From contig NZ_JAAKGI010000002.1 of the NCBI RefSeq assembly GCF_011762485.1, positions 62,001 to 126,000 of the forward strand: 64,000 nucleotides of DNA, read 5' to 3'. Below the pieces are notes generated by a model. The model was not told where the DNA came from and ran no database searches. It worked only from the letters and a program-made list of their open reading frames with translations. A program made the position numbers and the translations under genes. Source of the stretch: Yeosuana marina (lineage in GTDB: Bacteria; Bacteroidota; Bacteroidia; Flavobacteriales; Flavobacteriaceae). Numbering within the stretch: position 1 is the first letter of the stretch; every line of letters starts with the position of its first letter. Of this stretch, positions 36,604 to 46,155 are shown in pieces.

Positions 36604-37980
36604 TTATAAATGAATCACTTCATCATAAGCGTCAGCAACAGCTTCCATAACCGCTTCACTCATTGTAGGGTGGGGATGCACTGTTTTTAAAACTTCATGT
36701 CCTGTAGTTTCCAGTTTTCTTCCTAAAACTGCTTCAGCAATCATATCGGTAACACCGGCTCCTATCATATGGCAACCTAACCACTCACCATATTTAGCAT
36801 CAAAAATCACTTTTACAAAGCCATCTTTGTTACCGCCAGCACTTGCTTTACCAGAGGCTGAGAACGGGAATTTTCCAACTTTAATATCAAACCCTTTTTC
36901 TTTAGCTTGTTTTTCGGTTAACCCTACACTTGCTATTTCAGGTGTACAATAGGTACAACCTGGAATATTTCCATAATCTAAAGCTTCAACATGTTGTCCC
37001 GCAATTTTTTCAACACATAAAATACCTTCTGCAGATGCTACGTGTGCTAAGGCTTGACCAGGAGTTACATCACCAATGGCGTAATACCCAGGGATATTTG
37101 TTTGGTAAAAATCATTAACTAATATTTTATCTCTATCTGTTGCAATACCTACTTCTTCAAGTCCAATATTTTCAATATTTGTTTTAATACCTACAGCACT
37201 TAAAATAATATCGGCTTCAAGCACTTCTTCTCCTTTACTTGTTTTTACAGTAGCTTTAACACCATCGCCAGACGTGTCAACTTTCGTAACTTCAGAAGAG
37301 GTCATAATCTTAATCCCAATCTTTTTAAAAGAACGCTCTAATTGCTTAGAAACATCTTCATCTTCAACAGGAACTACATTAGGTAAGAATTCAACAATAG
37401 TTACATCTGTTCCCATTGAATTATAGAAATAGGCAAATTCAACACCAATAGCACCCGATCCAACTACAATCATTTTTTTTGGTTGCTTTGGTAAAGTCAT
37501 AGCTTCTCTGTAACCAATAACTTTCTTTCCATCTTGAGGTAAACTAGGCAATTCGCGAGAGCGAGCTCCCGTTGCTACAATAATATGATCGGCACTATAT
37601 TCGGTACCATCAACTTCAACTTTTTTACCTGGCTTAAGTTTTCCAAAACCGTTAATGACATCAATCTTGTTCTTTTTCATTAAAAATTGAACACCTTTAC
37701 TCATGCCTTCGGCAACACCACGGCTACGTTTTACCACGGCATCAAAATCTTTATCATAATCCTTAACAGACAAACCATAATCATCAGCATGTTTTAAATA
37801 TTCAAAAACTTGTGCAGATTTTAATAAAGCTTTTGTTGGGATACATCCCCAATTTAAACAAACACCACCAAGACTTTCTTTTTCAACTATAGCGGTTTTA
37901 AAACCTAACTGTGAGGCTCTAATAGCTGTTACGTAACCACCAGGACCACTTCCTAGAACAATAATATCGTATTTACTCAT
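36604..37980 (-). CDS. lpdA: Dihydrolipoyl dehydrogenase
   Basis: A 458-residue flavoprotein. It has an FAD-binding G-S-G-P-G-G near residue 10, the redox disulfide Cys41/Cys46 in G-V-C-L-N-W-G-C, an NAD site G-S-G-A-I-G-V-E-F and the catalytic C-terminal H-P-H-P-T. It reoxidises dihydrolipoamide in 2-oxoacid dehydrogenase and glycine cleavage complexes. It is not next to their E1/E2 genes, as is common in this group. Confidence 0.95.
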   Translation of the reverse strand: MSKYDIIVLGSGPGGYVTAIRASQLGFKTAIVEKESLGGVCLNWGCIPTKALLKSAQVFEYLKHADDYGLSVKDYDKDFDAVVKRSRGVAEGMSKGVQFLMKKNKIDVINGFGKLKPGKKVEVDGTEYSADHIIVATGARSRELPSLPQDGKKVIGYREAMTLPKQPKKMIVVGSGAIGVEFAYFYNSMGTDVTIVEFLPNVVPVEDEDVSKQLERSFKKIGIKIMTSSEVTKVDTSGDGVKATVKTSKGEEVLEADIILSAVGIKTNIENIGLEEVGIATDRDKILVNDFYQTNIPGYYAIGDVTPGQALAHVASAEGILCVEKIAGQHVEALDYGNIPGCTYCTPEIASVGLTEKQAKEKGFDIKVGKFPFSASGKASAGGNKDGFVKVIFDAKYGEWLGCHMIGAGVTDMIAEAVLGRKLETTGHEVLKTVHPHPTMSEAVMEAVADAYDEVIHL

Positions 37981-38096
37981 GAGAATTATTTAATCATTAA
38001 ATCAGGGCACGAATTTACGAAACGTATTTTGAATAAAGAATTTAGAGCCTTATAAATTTGAATCTTTTGTTACCTTTACTGCGCAAGAATTAGAAT

Positions 38097-39383
38097 ATGA
38101 ATATACCTAGAACTAGTTATCCTCGAATTATTATTATAGGTGGAGGGTTTGCAGGAATTTCTTTAGCAAAAAAATTATCGAAGCAAGAAGTTCAAGTGGT
38201 CTTGCTTGATAAACATAATTATCATACGTTTCAGCCCTTGTTATATCAAGTGTCTACAGGTGGATTAGAGCCAGATTCTATAGCGTATCCAATTCGGAAA
38301 ATACTTAAGCATTTTACCAATTTTCATTTTAGGCTAGCAAATGTTACTGAAATTAAAACAGAGACTAATGAAGTTGTTACTGATATTGGTGTATTGAAGT
38401 TTGATTATTTGGTTATCGCTTCAGGATCAAAGACTAATTATTTTGGAAATTCAGATATTGAAAAGCATAGTATGGCTATGAAAACCATACCACAATCGCT
38501 TAATTTAAGAAGTTTAATATTAGAGAATTTTGAAGATGCGCTTTTAACTTCAGATTTGAACGAACGCAATGCTTTAATGAATTTTGTAATTGTTGGAGCC
38601 GGCCCTACAGGTGTGGAGTTAGCAGGCGCTTTGGCTGAAATAAAAAAGGGTATTTTACCGAAAGATTATCCAGATTTAGATACGCGTTCCGTACAAATTA
38701 ATTTAATTCAGTCTGGTGACCGAATTCTTAAAGAGATGAGTGAAAATGCTTCAAAGAAAGCTGAAGATTTTTTAGAGAAATTAGGGGTAAATATTTGGAA
38801 AAATGTAAGGGTTACCAATTATGATGGTAAAACGGTCACAACAAATACAGACATCATCTTTGAAACGGCTACCTTTATTTGGGCAGCAGGAGTAAAAGGA
38901 GCTATTATAAAAGGAATTGACGGATCTGACTACATAACTAAAGGGAATCGAATTGTAGTAAATGAATTCAATCAAGTTAAAGGCTTTAACCACATTTTTG
39001 CTATTGGCGATGTAGCTTGCATGGAAAGCGACCAGTTTCCAGGAGGATTACCTATGATGGCTCAGCCTGCCATACAGCAAGGTCACCAGTTAGGGGATAA
39101 TTTGCTTCAACTTATAGAACAGAAGCCTATGATGCCTTTTATGTACAAAGATAAAGGGGCTATGGCTACGATAGGAAGAAATAAAGCGGTGGTCGATTTA
39201 AAACATTTTAAGTTTCAAGGTGTTTTTGCTTGGTATGTCTGGATGTTTGTTCATTTATTTTTTTTAATAGGATTCAGAAATCGCGTGGTGGTTTTTATAA
39301 ATTGGGTTTATAACTACATTAGGTTTGATAGAGAAGCTCGTTTAATTATTAGACCGTTTAAAAAGAAATTTAAACCAGAATAG
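38097..39383 (+). CDS. Type II NADH dehydrogenase-like flavoprotein
   Basis: A 428-residue two-dinucleotide-fold oxidoreductase with G-G-G-F-A-G near residue 15 and G-A-G-P-T-G-V-E-L near 165. A-I-G-D-V-A binds the FAD pyrophosphate. The C-terminus has a hydrophobic stretch (W-Y-V-W-M-F-V-H-L-F-F-L) fitting the membrane attachment of NDH-2. It would pass electrons from NADH to quinone without pumping protons. It is divergent from lpdA, with a 116-base gap. Confidence 0.88.
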   Translation: MNIPRTSYPRIIIIGGGFAGISLAKKLSKQEVQVVLLDKHNYHTFQPLLYQVSTGGLEPDSIAYPIRKILKHFTNFHFRLANVTEIKTETNEVVTDIGVLKFDYLVIASGSKTNYFGNSDIEKHSMAMKTIPQSLNLRSLILENFEDALLTSDLNERNALMNFVIVGAGPTGVELAGALAEIKKGILPKDYPDLDTRSVQINLIQSGDRILKEMSENASKKAEDFLEKLGVNIWKNVRVTNYDGKTVTTNTDIIFETATFIWAAGVKGAIIKGIDGSDYITKGNRIVVNEFNQVKGFNHIFAIGDVACMESDQFPGGLPMMAQPAIQQGHQLGDNLLQLIEQKPMMPFMYKDKGAMATIGRNKAVVDLKHFKFQGVFAWYVWMFVHLFFLIGFRNRVVVFINWVYNYIRFDREARLIIRPFKKKFKPE

Positions 39384-39479
39384 ACTTAAATCCTTCAAAA
39401 AATAAAAAACCAGAAATAACTTTCTGATTTACAATATTTTGTTTAAGTTTATAGAATTAACCAACCAAAAATAACCAAA

Positions 39480-40412
39480 ATGAAAAAACAGATCACAATT
39501 GCCATGATGATATTTTCTGTCGTCATGTTTTCACAAAAGAAAAAAAACGGAACCATTTACAAAGAACATCCTGCTATTACTGTAGTTGAAGCTATGCAAC
39601 AAGCTTTTATAAAAGGCGACACTATTGCATTAGCGGGCTATTTGGCCGATGACTTTAGGGCCTTTAACGGTATGAACAATAATCCAGATGCTAAAGGGCA
39701 ATCTAAATCAAACTTTTTAAAAAATTCTGATTTTTGGAGTAAAAACATTTCGTATTTAAGTATTGCTAGACAAGGTGAAGCCTATCCAGATGCCATAGAA
39801 TATAATGGCGATGATGGTTTATGGGTGCAAACTTGGGACTATTTAAGAGGTGTTCATGATGAGACTGGTGTAAAAATAGACCAACCTATTCACAGATTAT
39901 TTGTTGTAAATAAAGACAATAAAATACTGAGAATGATAACGTATGATGATGATGCTATTTGGAGTAACCTTAGACAAAGTTTTGCACCAAGAACTAACGG
40001 TACTTTATATAATCATCATGAAAATATTAATAAAGTACTAAGAATGGTTGCTGCTTTAGAGCATAGTGATGTTGATAAAGCCTTTAGTTTTTTTACTGAT
40101 GATGCAAGATTTTCTAATTTAGATATGGCTAATGATGAATTTCATACCGTCGCAGAAGAAAAAGAAGGATTTACTAAGATGTTAGATAATTGGACCATCG
40201 AAAGTATCGATGTTCGTGGATATCCTGATTATTTAGAATATGAATTAGGAAATGCGAAAGTTGTACAATCTTGGTGGGATTTTAGAGTAAAAAGAAAATC
40301 GGATGGTAAAAAAATAACGATTCCAGTTATGCTAGTTCATAATTTTAATGATGACGGTATGATTACTAATGAAATGGGATATTACACAACCCAAGCTATG
40401 GCTGCAAAATAA
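39480..40412 (+). CDS. Exported SnoaL/NTF2-like protein
   Basis: A signal peptide (to about V-M-F-S-Q) precedes two NTF2-like units: V-V-E-A-M-Q-Q-A-F-I-K-G-D near residue 35 and V-L-R-M-V-A-A-L-E-H-S-D-V-D near 185. Each has the alpha-beta barrel pattern seen in nuclear transport factor 2-like proteins. 310 residues. Function unknown; probably periplasmic. Confidence 0.75.
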   Translation: MKKQITIAMMIFSVVMFSQKKKNGTIYKEHPAITVVEAMQQAFIKGDTIALAGYLADDFRAFNGMNNNPDAKGQSKSNFLKNSDFWSKNISYLSIARQGEAYPDAIEYNGDDGLWVQTWDYLRGVHDETGVKIDQPIHRLFVVNKDNKILRMITYDDDAIWSNLRQSFAPRTNGTLYNHHENINKVLRMVAALEHSDVDKAFSFFTDDARFSNLDMANDEFHTVAEEKEGFTKMLDNWTIESIDVRGYPDYLEYELGNAKVVQSWWDFRVKRKSDGKKITIPVMLVHNFNDDGMITNEMGYYTTQAMAAK

Positions 40413-40433
40413 TAAGTGTAAATTGCTTACATG

Positions 40434-40470
40434 AAAGTGTCTTTATAAATTTTGTAAAGGCACTTTTTTT
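40434..40470 (+). terminator. Intrinsic terminator
   Basis: AAAGTGTCTTTA (40434-40445) pairs with TAAAGGCACTTT (40455-40466) with one wobble, then seven Ts in total. Confidence 0.85.
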
Positions 40471-40482
40471 GATTCTAGTGGT

Positions 40483-41037
40483 TTATAATTTGTCCGTAAA
40501 ATGACCTCTGTCTTTTGCTTTACTAAATTTTTCTTGATTATATTTTGAAGAATCTCCTTTAGGAATAGATAAAGATTTCCATTCTTCTCCTTTAATAAGC
40601 TTTCCTATAAACACAATCTGCCCAACATGATATGCATAATGGCATAACTGTCTGTTAATTGCTTCTGTGATTGTATGTCCTTGGTTTCTAATGTAAATAA
40701 TACGTTCCAGGTCATTATCATTTAACGGACGTATTGCTCCAAACAAACAATTCCAGCCTTTATTCCAGTTTGTAATAATATCATCTTTTGAGTGGAATGT
40801 ATCAATAAATTCTGAGTCCCGTTGCCGCCAAGTTTTTTCACCGTCTTCAGTAAGGAAGTCGGTCCACCTGCTTAACATATTTCCAACTAAATGTTTAACA
40901 ATAATGGCAATGGAATTGGAGTCTTTGGCAAATTCTTTTTGCAATTCTTCAAATTGCAATTGATCAAACGTTTTATCGCCTAAACTTTTGTAATATTCAA
41001 ATTGCCTTATGGCACTTTCAAGATAACTAGTCTTCAT
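40483..41037 (-). CDS. DUF1572 (DinB-like) protein
   Basis: The start at 41037 gives M-K-T-S-Y-L-E-S-A-I, 184 residues; another ATG is immediately upstream. The four-helix DinB-like fold shows I-I-V-K-H-L-V-G-N-M-L-S-R-W near residue 47 and C-H-Y-A-Y-H-V-G-Q-I-V-F near 140, supplying three conserved His for metal. This family includes thiol-dependent enzymes, but its reaction is unknown. It overlaps the end of msrB by 11 bases. Confidence 0.8.
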   Translation of the reverse strand: MKTSYLESAIRQFEYYKSLGDKTFDQLQFEELQKEFAKDSNSIAIIVKHLVGNMLSRWTDFLTEDGEKTWRQRDSEFIDTFHSKDDIITNWNKGWNCLFGAIRPLNDNDLERIIYIRNQGHTITEAINRQLCHYAYHVGQIVFIGKLIKGEEWKSLSIPKGDSSKYNQEKFSKAKDRGHFTDKL

Positions 41038-41428
41038 CATTTTTAAAATCAATACTTAATGAATTCACACAATAACGCGTTCCTGTTTCTGTTGGGCCAT
41101 CATTAAACACATGACCTAAATGTCCGCCACAGTTTGAACATACTATTTCTGTGCGAATCATACCATGCGATTTATCTAATATAAAGTCTACCGTTCCTTT
41201 GATTGCTTCATCAAAACTCGGCCAGCCACAATGTGCATCAAATTTACTATCGCTTTTAAATAAGGGTTGATGGCAACCAGCACAGACATAAGTGCCGTTT
41301 TCAAAATGAAGATTATACGTTCCTGTATGAGGTCTTTCGGTACCTTTATGTCTCAGAACTTTATACTGCTCTTCAGTAAGTTGTTCTTTCCATTCATTTT
41401 CTGTTTTTTCTATCTTGTATTTACTCAT
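41027..41428 (-). CDS. msrB: Peptide-methionine (R)-S-oxide reductase MsrB
   Basis: A 133-residue cytoplasmic MsrB. Zinc cysteines Cys49/52 and Cys97/100 (C-A-G-C, C-S-N-C-G-G-H) and the catalytic Cys120 in T-R-Y-C-V-N-S. Cys67 in A-H-C-G-W-P could be a resolving cysteine. It repairs methionine-R-sulfoxide. It overlaps the exported msrB by eight bases and the DUF1572 gene by 11, so the three form one operon. Confidence 0.95.
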   Translation of the reverse strand: MSKYKIEKTENEWKEQLTEEQYKVLRHKGTERPHTGTYNLHFENGTYVCAGCHQPLFKSDSKFDAHCGWPSFDEAIKGTVDFILDKSHGMIRTEIVCSNCGGHLGHVFNDGPTETGTRYCVNSLSIDFKNDED

Positions 41429-41897
41429 TTTTTGGTATAAATTTTAATGCGGCGCCATCGATGCAATGGCGTAATCCTGTGGTTTCTTTTGGACCATCGT
41501 TAAAAACATGCCCTAAGTGACCGCCACAAACGGCACAATGTTCTTCTCTTCCATACATTTCAGAACCACTTGAAAATGCTACGTTTCCTTTAATTTCTTT
41601 ATCAAAACTGGGCCATCCAGATCCTGAATCATATTTATGTTCGCTTTTAAACAAGGGTGTATTGCAACCAGCACATACATAAATTCCTTCTTTGTAATTT
41701 TTATTTAACGGACTTGAAAACCTAGGTTCAGTCCCATTTTCTCTTAGCACATAAAAGGCCATGGGGGATAATTCAGCCTTCCATTCTGCTTCTGTTTTGG
41801 TAACGGAATAGGTTTTTGAATCCTTTTTTGTCTTTTGAGCATTGCTATTGCAACTAAAACACGTAATTATTAAAGTTATAATTATTAATTTTTTCAT
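41421..41897 (-). CDS. msrB: Exported MsrB paralogue
   Basis: The start at 41897 (M-K-K-L-I-I-I-T-L) gives 158 residues and a signal that ends in C-F-S-C-N-S-N-A-Q: lipoprotein or signal peptidase I type. The catalytic site is R-H-C-I-D-G, with zinc motifs C-A-G-C and C-A-V-C-G-G-H. At the place of Cys67 in the cytoplasmic copy it has Ser (G-S-G-W-P-S), so the recycling chemistry may differ. It would repair oxidised envelope proteins. Confidence 0.92.
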   Translation of the reverse strand: MKKLIIITLIITCFSCNSNAQKTKKDSKTYSVTKTEAEWKAELSPMAFYVLRENGTEPRFSSPLNKNYKEGIYVCAGCNTPLFKSEHKYDSGSGWPSFDKEIKGNVAFSSGSEMYGREEHCAVCGGHLGHVFNDGPKETTGLRHCIDGAALKFIPKNE

Positions 41898-42054
41898 TAT
41901 TCTTATTTTTTTTGATTTAGTCGCATAGTTTTTTAAAAAATAACATATTTGCATTGAAAAACTATTGAATGATTTAAAGTGACTAATAAAATAGTTTTGG
42001 GTCTAAACACTAAAGGTACATTTTTTGTACATTTATAAATTAATAATAAACTAC

Positions 42055-42879
42055 ATGAATATGAAAATAAAAAAAGTAAGTGTTTTACTGGCTATTTTGG
42101 TGTTAATTTTATCATGTGCCACGAATCCATTTACAGGAAAACAAACTATGGCATTAGTGCCAAATTCTCAATTATTTCCTACTGCTTTTGCTCAATACGA
42201 TCAATTTTTAACTGATAATAAAGTTATTAAAGGAACAGCAGATGCTGCTATGGTAACTCGTGTTGGTCAGAAAATTGCAGTTGCGGCGGAACGCTGGCTT
42301 AATGCTAATGGACATGTTGGTTATTTGAAAGATTACAAATGGGAATATAATTTAGTTGATGATAAAACCGTCAATGCTTGGTGTATGCCAGGAGGTAAAA
42401 TTGTGGTATATACAGGTATTTTACCAATAGCAAAAGGTGAAGCAGGTTTAGCTGCTATTTTGGGACACGAGGTTGCACATGCATTGGCCAATCATGGACA
42501 ACAAAGGATGAGTGCAGGAATGATTCAGCAAGGTTTGGCAGTTGCAGGAAACATAGCTATTAAAGACGAAAAATCAAGAAATGCTTTCAATCAATATTAT
42601 GGTGTTGGCTCTCAAGTAGGAGTGATGTTACCGTTTAGTAGAAGCCATGAAACGGAAGCGGATAGCATTGGCATCATTCTAATGGCAATTGCTGGTTACA
42701 ACCCTGATGAAGCTGCTGAGCTATGGAAACGAATGAGCGCACAAAGTGGAGGACAAGCTCCGCCTGAAATTTTAAGCACACACCCTTCTAACCAGTCACG
42801 GATCGCAAACCTTACAGCTTTAGCTCCTAAAGCAAAAGAAGAAGCAAGAAAGTTTGGTGTTACTAGCTTTAAAAATTAA
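42055..42879 (+). CDS. M48 family metallopeptidase lipoprotein
   Basis: The start at 42055 (M-N-M-K-I-K-K) leads to a lipobox ending L-I-L-S-C; the longer frame to 42025 would bury it. A Pfam M48-type domain follows, with zinc motif H-E-V-A-H and the third ligand in E-T-E-A-D. 274 residues. This resembles the periplasmic LoiP/BepA-like peptidases that maintain outer-membrane proteins. It is monocistronic. Confidence 0.9.
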   Translation: MNMKIKKVSVLLAILVLILSCATNPFTGKQTMALVPNSQLFPTAFAQYDQFLTDNKVIKGTADAAMVTRVGQKIAVAAERWLNANGHVGYLKDYKWEYNLVDDKTVNAWCMPGGKIVVYTGILPIAKGEAGLAAILGHEVAHALANHGQQRMSAGMIQQGLAVAGNIAIKDEKSRNAFNQYYGVGSQVGVMLPFSRSHETEADSIGIILMAIAGYNPDEAAELWKRMSAQSGGQAPPEILSTHPSNQSRIANLTALAPKAKEEARKFGVTSFKN

Positions 42880-42944
42880 ATACAGTTATCATTTAAAATA
42901 TTTGTTTACTTTAGAAGCTGCTATAAAAAGCAGCTTTTTTTATT

Positions 42945-44261
42945 ATGAATAGATTAGAAAAAGGAAGTAAAAAATTATTAAACGCCTGGGCTTTCTATGA
43001 CTGGGCGAACTCAGTTTATAGTTTAGTTATTGCTTCGGCAATATTCCCTATTTATTACGGAACACTATTTAGAGTTGCAGATATTGAAAAAGTAAAAGTT
43101 TTTGGTGGAGACATCGCCAGAGCCCCTTTAATAAGTTATACAACGTCTATGGCTTTTGTATTTATTGCTATAATTACGCCTTTAATTTCTGGTGTAGCTG
43201 ATTATTTAGGAAATAAGAAAGTATTCATGAAATTCTTTTGTTATTTAGGTGGACTTTCTTGTGTAGGGTTATATTGGTTTTCTTTGGAGCATATCTATTT
43301 TAGTTTGATATGCTACTTTTTAGGCTTAGTTGGCTTTTGGGTTAGTTTCGCTATAAATAATTCGTATTTACCTGATATTGCATTTCCAAATCAACAAGAC
43401 AGAATTAGTGCTAAGGGCTTTTCTTTAGGGTATGTAGGAAGCGTTATTCTTTTGTTATTTAATTTAGCAATGGTAATGAAGCCTGATTTTTTTGGAATTA
43501 TTTCAGATGCTGGCGGTCTTGCTGAAATAAAAGCAATGAAATATTCTTTTGTTTCTGTTGGTATTTGGTGGATTCTTTTTAGTCAATATACATTTTACTA
43601 TTTACCAAAAGGAACCAAAAAAGAACAACCCAAAAAGCATATTATTTTAAATGGCTTTAAAGAACTAAAATTAGTTTGGAATCAGTTAGGAGAGAATGAA
43701 AAGCTAAAACGATATTTGGGTGCATTTTTTGTTTATAGTATGGCCGTACAAACCGTTATGCTTATTGCAACTTACTTTGGAGAAGAAGAAATCGCATGGG
43801 GTACAGATGCAGAGCGGACTATGGGGCTCATTGTAAGCATTTTGGTTATACAGGTTGTTGCTATTTTAGGGGCTACCGTTACAGCAATTATTTCAAGAAC
43901 TTTAGGAAATATAAAAACCTTGATATTGATTAATATGATATGGGCAATTATATGTGTTTATGCATATTTTGTAATCACACCTATGGATTTTTATATAGCT
44001 GCTGGTTGTGTAGGTATTGTAATGGGAGGAATTCAAGCATTATCCAGGTCTACCTATTCTAAATTTTTACCGGAAACAACTGATACAGCGTCATTTTTTA
44101 GTTTTTATGATGTTGCTGAAAAAATAGGAATTATTATAGGGACGTTTCTCTATGGTTTTGTAGCTCAAGTAACAGGAAGTATGCGCAATGCCGTTCTATT
44201 TTTATTTATTTTCTTCTTTATGGGAATCGTACTCTTGTTTAAAGTACCAAAAGAATCTTAA
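42945..44261 (+). CDS. MFS transporter, UMF1-like
   Basis: A 438-residue protein with about 12 helices. It opens N-A-W-A-F-Y-D-W-A-N-S, the signature of the UMF1/Atg22-like major facilitator group. This suggests export or uptake of small metabolites such as amino acids; the substrate cannot be read from sequence. It ends just before a strong terminator. Confidence 0.88.
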   Translation: MNRLEKGSKKLLNAWAFYDWANSVYSLVIASAIFPIYYGTLFRVADIEKVKVFGGDIARAPLISYTTSMAFVFIAIITPLISGVADYLGNKKVFMKFFCYLGGLSCVGLYWFSLEHIYFSLICYFLGLVGFWVSFAINNSYLPDIAFPNQQDRISAKGFSLGYVGSVILLLFNLAMVMKPDFFGIISDAGGLAEIKAMKYSFVSVGIWWILFSQYTFYYLPKGTKKEQPKKHIILNGFKELKLVWNQLGENEKLKRYLGAFFVYSMAVQTVMLIATYFGEEEIAWGTDAERTMGLIVSILVIQVVAILGATVTAIISRTLGNIKTLILINMIWAIICVYAYFVITPMDFYIAAGCVGIVMGGIQALSRSTYSKFLPETTDTASFFSFYDVAEKIGIIIGTFLYGFVAQVTGSMRNAVLFLFIFFFMGIVLLFKVPKES

Positions 44262-44269
44262 TTCAATTA

Positions 44270-44292
44270 AAACGGCGCCTTAGGCGCCGTTT
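44270..44292. terminator. GC-rich bidirectional terminator
   Basis: AAACGGCGCC and GGCGCCGTTT form a perfect stem with loop TTA, between convergent genes. Confidence 0.9.
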
Positions 44293-44317
44293 ATAGTTTG
44301 ATTTATTTAGTTTAAAA

Positions 44318-45052
44318 TTAGCTTGAAATACTTCCAGATCCTGCTACTTTAGTATCTTCTTTTTTAGGATGTCCTTTGTAAACAATATCTCCCGAGCCAC
44401 TTACTCGTGCCTTTATACTTTCTGTACTCGTAACTTCAGCATCGCCAGAACCAGCTACAGAAATATCTGTGTTTTTTGACTGTAATTCAAAACTATGAAA
44501 ATCTCCCGAACCAGCTACTTTAGCCTCTAGGCTATTTGTATTACCCTTAAATGTAAGGTCTCCAGAACCAGCTACAGATCCTTTTATATTCGAAGCATTT
44601 ACATGTAATATAACATCACCAGACCCAGCTAGAGATACATCTAGATTATCACATGTAATTAAATCGTCGTTCCATAAATCTCCCGAACCTGCAAGCGATA
44701 TTTTGCTAATGTCTTTAAAAGGAATGGTTATTTTTATAGTTTTTCGCATGCTTGTTTTTAAGTTTACATGGTCTTTTACTTTTACAATTAAGTTATTGCC
44801 TTTAACTTCGGTAACAATATATTCAAGTAAATTTTCTTCACCTTCAATTTTAATGTTTCCTTCATTTCCGCTTACAAGAATGTAATCAAAGGAACCAGCA
44901 CATTTTATACCGTCATAGTCAGAAGTCGTTCTTGTTATTGTGGTTATATTACCATTTCCTCTAATCGTTTTACCCCATTGTGCGTAGGTTGTGGTTGCAA
45001 AAAATAAGCATGCTATAATTAGTACTGTTTGATTTTTGAATGATGTTTTCAT
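44318..45052 (-). CDS. Exported GIN-domain (DUF2807) beta-repeat protein
   Basis: A 244-residue protein with a signal peptide (to about T-T-Y-A-Q). From residue 110 the phrase A-G-S-G-D recurs about every 15-21 residues (seven or so copies, ending V-A-G-S-G-S-I-S-S). This is the right-handed beta-helix-like GIN domain of DUF2807. Probably a periplasmic or surface scaffold. It is the last gene of the sigma/DUF4097-like operon, 14 bases after its neighbour. Confidence 0.88.
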   Translation of the reverse strand: MKTSFKNQTVLIIACLFFATTTYAQWGKTIRGNGNITTITRTTSDYDGIKCAGSFDYILVSGNEGNIKIEGEENLLEYIVTEVKGNNLIVKVKDHVNLKTSMRKTIKITIPFKDISKISLAGSGDLWNDDLITCDNLDVSLAGSGDVILHVNASNIKGSVAGSGDLTFKGNTNSLEAKVAGSGDFHSFELQSKNTDISVAGSGDAEVTSTESIKARVSGSGDIVYKGHPKKEDTKVAGSGSISS

Positions 45053-45066
45053 AATTTAAAATTTGA

Positions 45067-46155
45067 TTAGTTTCTTTTAAAGGTTACGCTTCCGTACTCG
45101 GAATTTATTTTAATTAAGTTTGATGAATTACTAGCGCCAAAATAGCCTTGATAGTAATTTTCATTGGACTCGATACGTTTTTTAGTGAATTCAAAACCAT
45201 CTGTATTTCTAATAGATCCGTATTCTGTTGAAATTTCAAAATTAAAATGATAGTCAGGATGGTAGCCAATGGTAATTCCTAAATAATCAGATTCAATATT
45301 AATATTTCCAGCATTAGCTGTCATTTGGTCAATTTTAAGTGAACCATAATCTCCTTTGATATTTAGATTTTTGTAGATATCTCCAAATCTCATGGTTAAA
45401 TAATCGCCATTTCCTGTAATGTTGTTGGCATTATTAATATTTATAGACCCATAATCACAATTAAAATTTACATCTTCAGCTATTTCAACAATTGATTTTG
45501 TATAGTCTGCATTTATATCAAGATGTTTAGTTTTAGCGACGGTAAACCCACTATAATCTGCATTTATTTTTCCACTATTTATATATTCAAAATAACAGTT
45601 GTTAGTGTAATCAAAAGCAAGAACATTATTCTCGGCCATTAATTCTTTAGTAGTAATTTTTCCATAATCGCAGTTGATGGTTGCTTTTCCTTCTAACTTA
45701 TCTAAATTAATACTTCCGTAATCATTATTTAAGTCTACGCTATTAGAAATGGGAAGTTTAACAAGATAATTAATTTCCATACTTACATTGCTACTACCGC
45801 CCCAGTTCCACCATGACTTTTTGTTATTATTAAAAATAGTTTTGGCTTCAACTAAACTTGACGACGCACTAAAGTCTACAGTAATATCACTTAATTTTTT
45901 CATTACTTTGTCTTCGTCGTTACCACTCACTTTTATGGTAACTTCAATAGCAATTTTATTTCCGTTGTAGGTAACAATATCGATATTTCCATAGCTGTTA
46001 TCAATTTTTAAAAGTGCCTTGCTGTTTACAGTGTATTCTTTCTTGATTGTTTTTTCTTTTTCGTATTTCCCTCCTTTTAAGGTATTGTTACTTAAAACAA
46101 TAGTTGGGATTAAAAATAATAGGTAAATAACCTTATATAGTAATTGAGTTTTCAT
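45067..46155 (-). CDS. Exported DUF4097-like beta-repeat protein
   Basis: The start at 46155 (M-K-T-Q-L-L-Y) gives 362 residues with a signal ending near V-L-S-N-N. The rest carries many D-Y-G-S-I or D-Y-x-x units (such as N-N-D-Y-G-S-I-N-L, K-G-D-Y-G-S-L, S-E-Y-G-S-V), each one strand turn, as in DUF4097 adhesin-like solenoids. It overlaps the upstream membrane protein gene by 23 bases. Both belong to one sigma-controlled operon. Function unknown. Confidence 0.83.
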   Translation of the reverse strand: MKTQLLYKVIYLLFLIPTIVLSNNTLKGGKYEKEKTIKKEYTVNSKALLKIDNSYGNIDIVTYNGNKIAIEVTIKVSGNDEDKVMKKLSDITVDFSASSSLVEAKTIFNNNKKSWWNWGGSSNVSMEINYLVKLPISNSVDLNNDYGSINLDKLEGKATINCDYGKITTKELMAENNVLAFDYTNNCYFEYINSGKINADYSGFTVAKTKHLDINADYTKSIVEIAEDVNFNCDYGSININNANNITGNGDYLTMRFGDIYKNLNIKGDYGSLKIDQMTANAGNINIESDYLGITIGYHPDYHFNFEISTEYGSIRNTDGFEFTKKRIESNENYYQGYFGASNSSNLIKINSEYGSVTFKRN

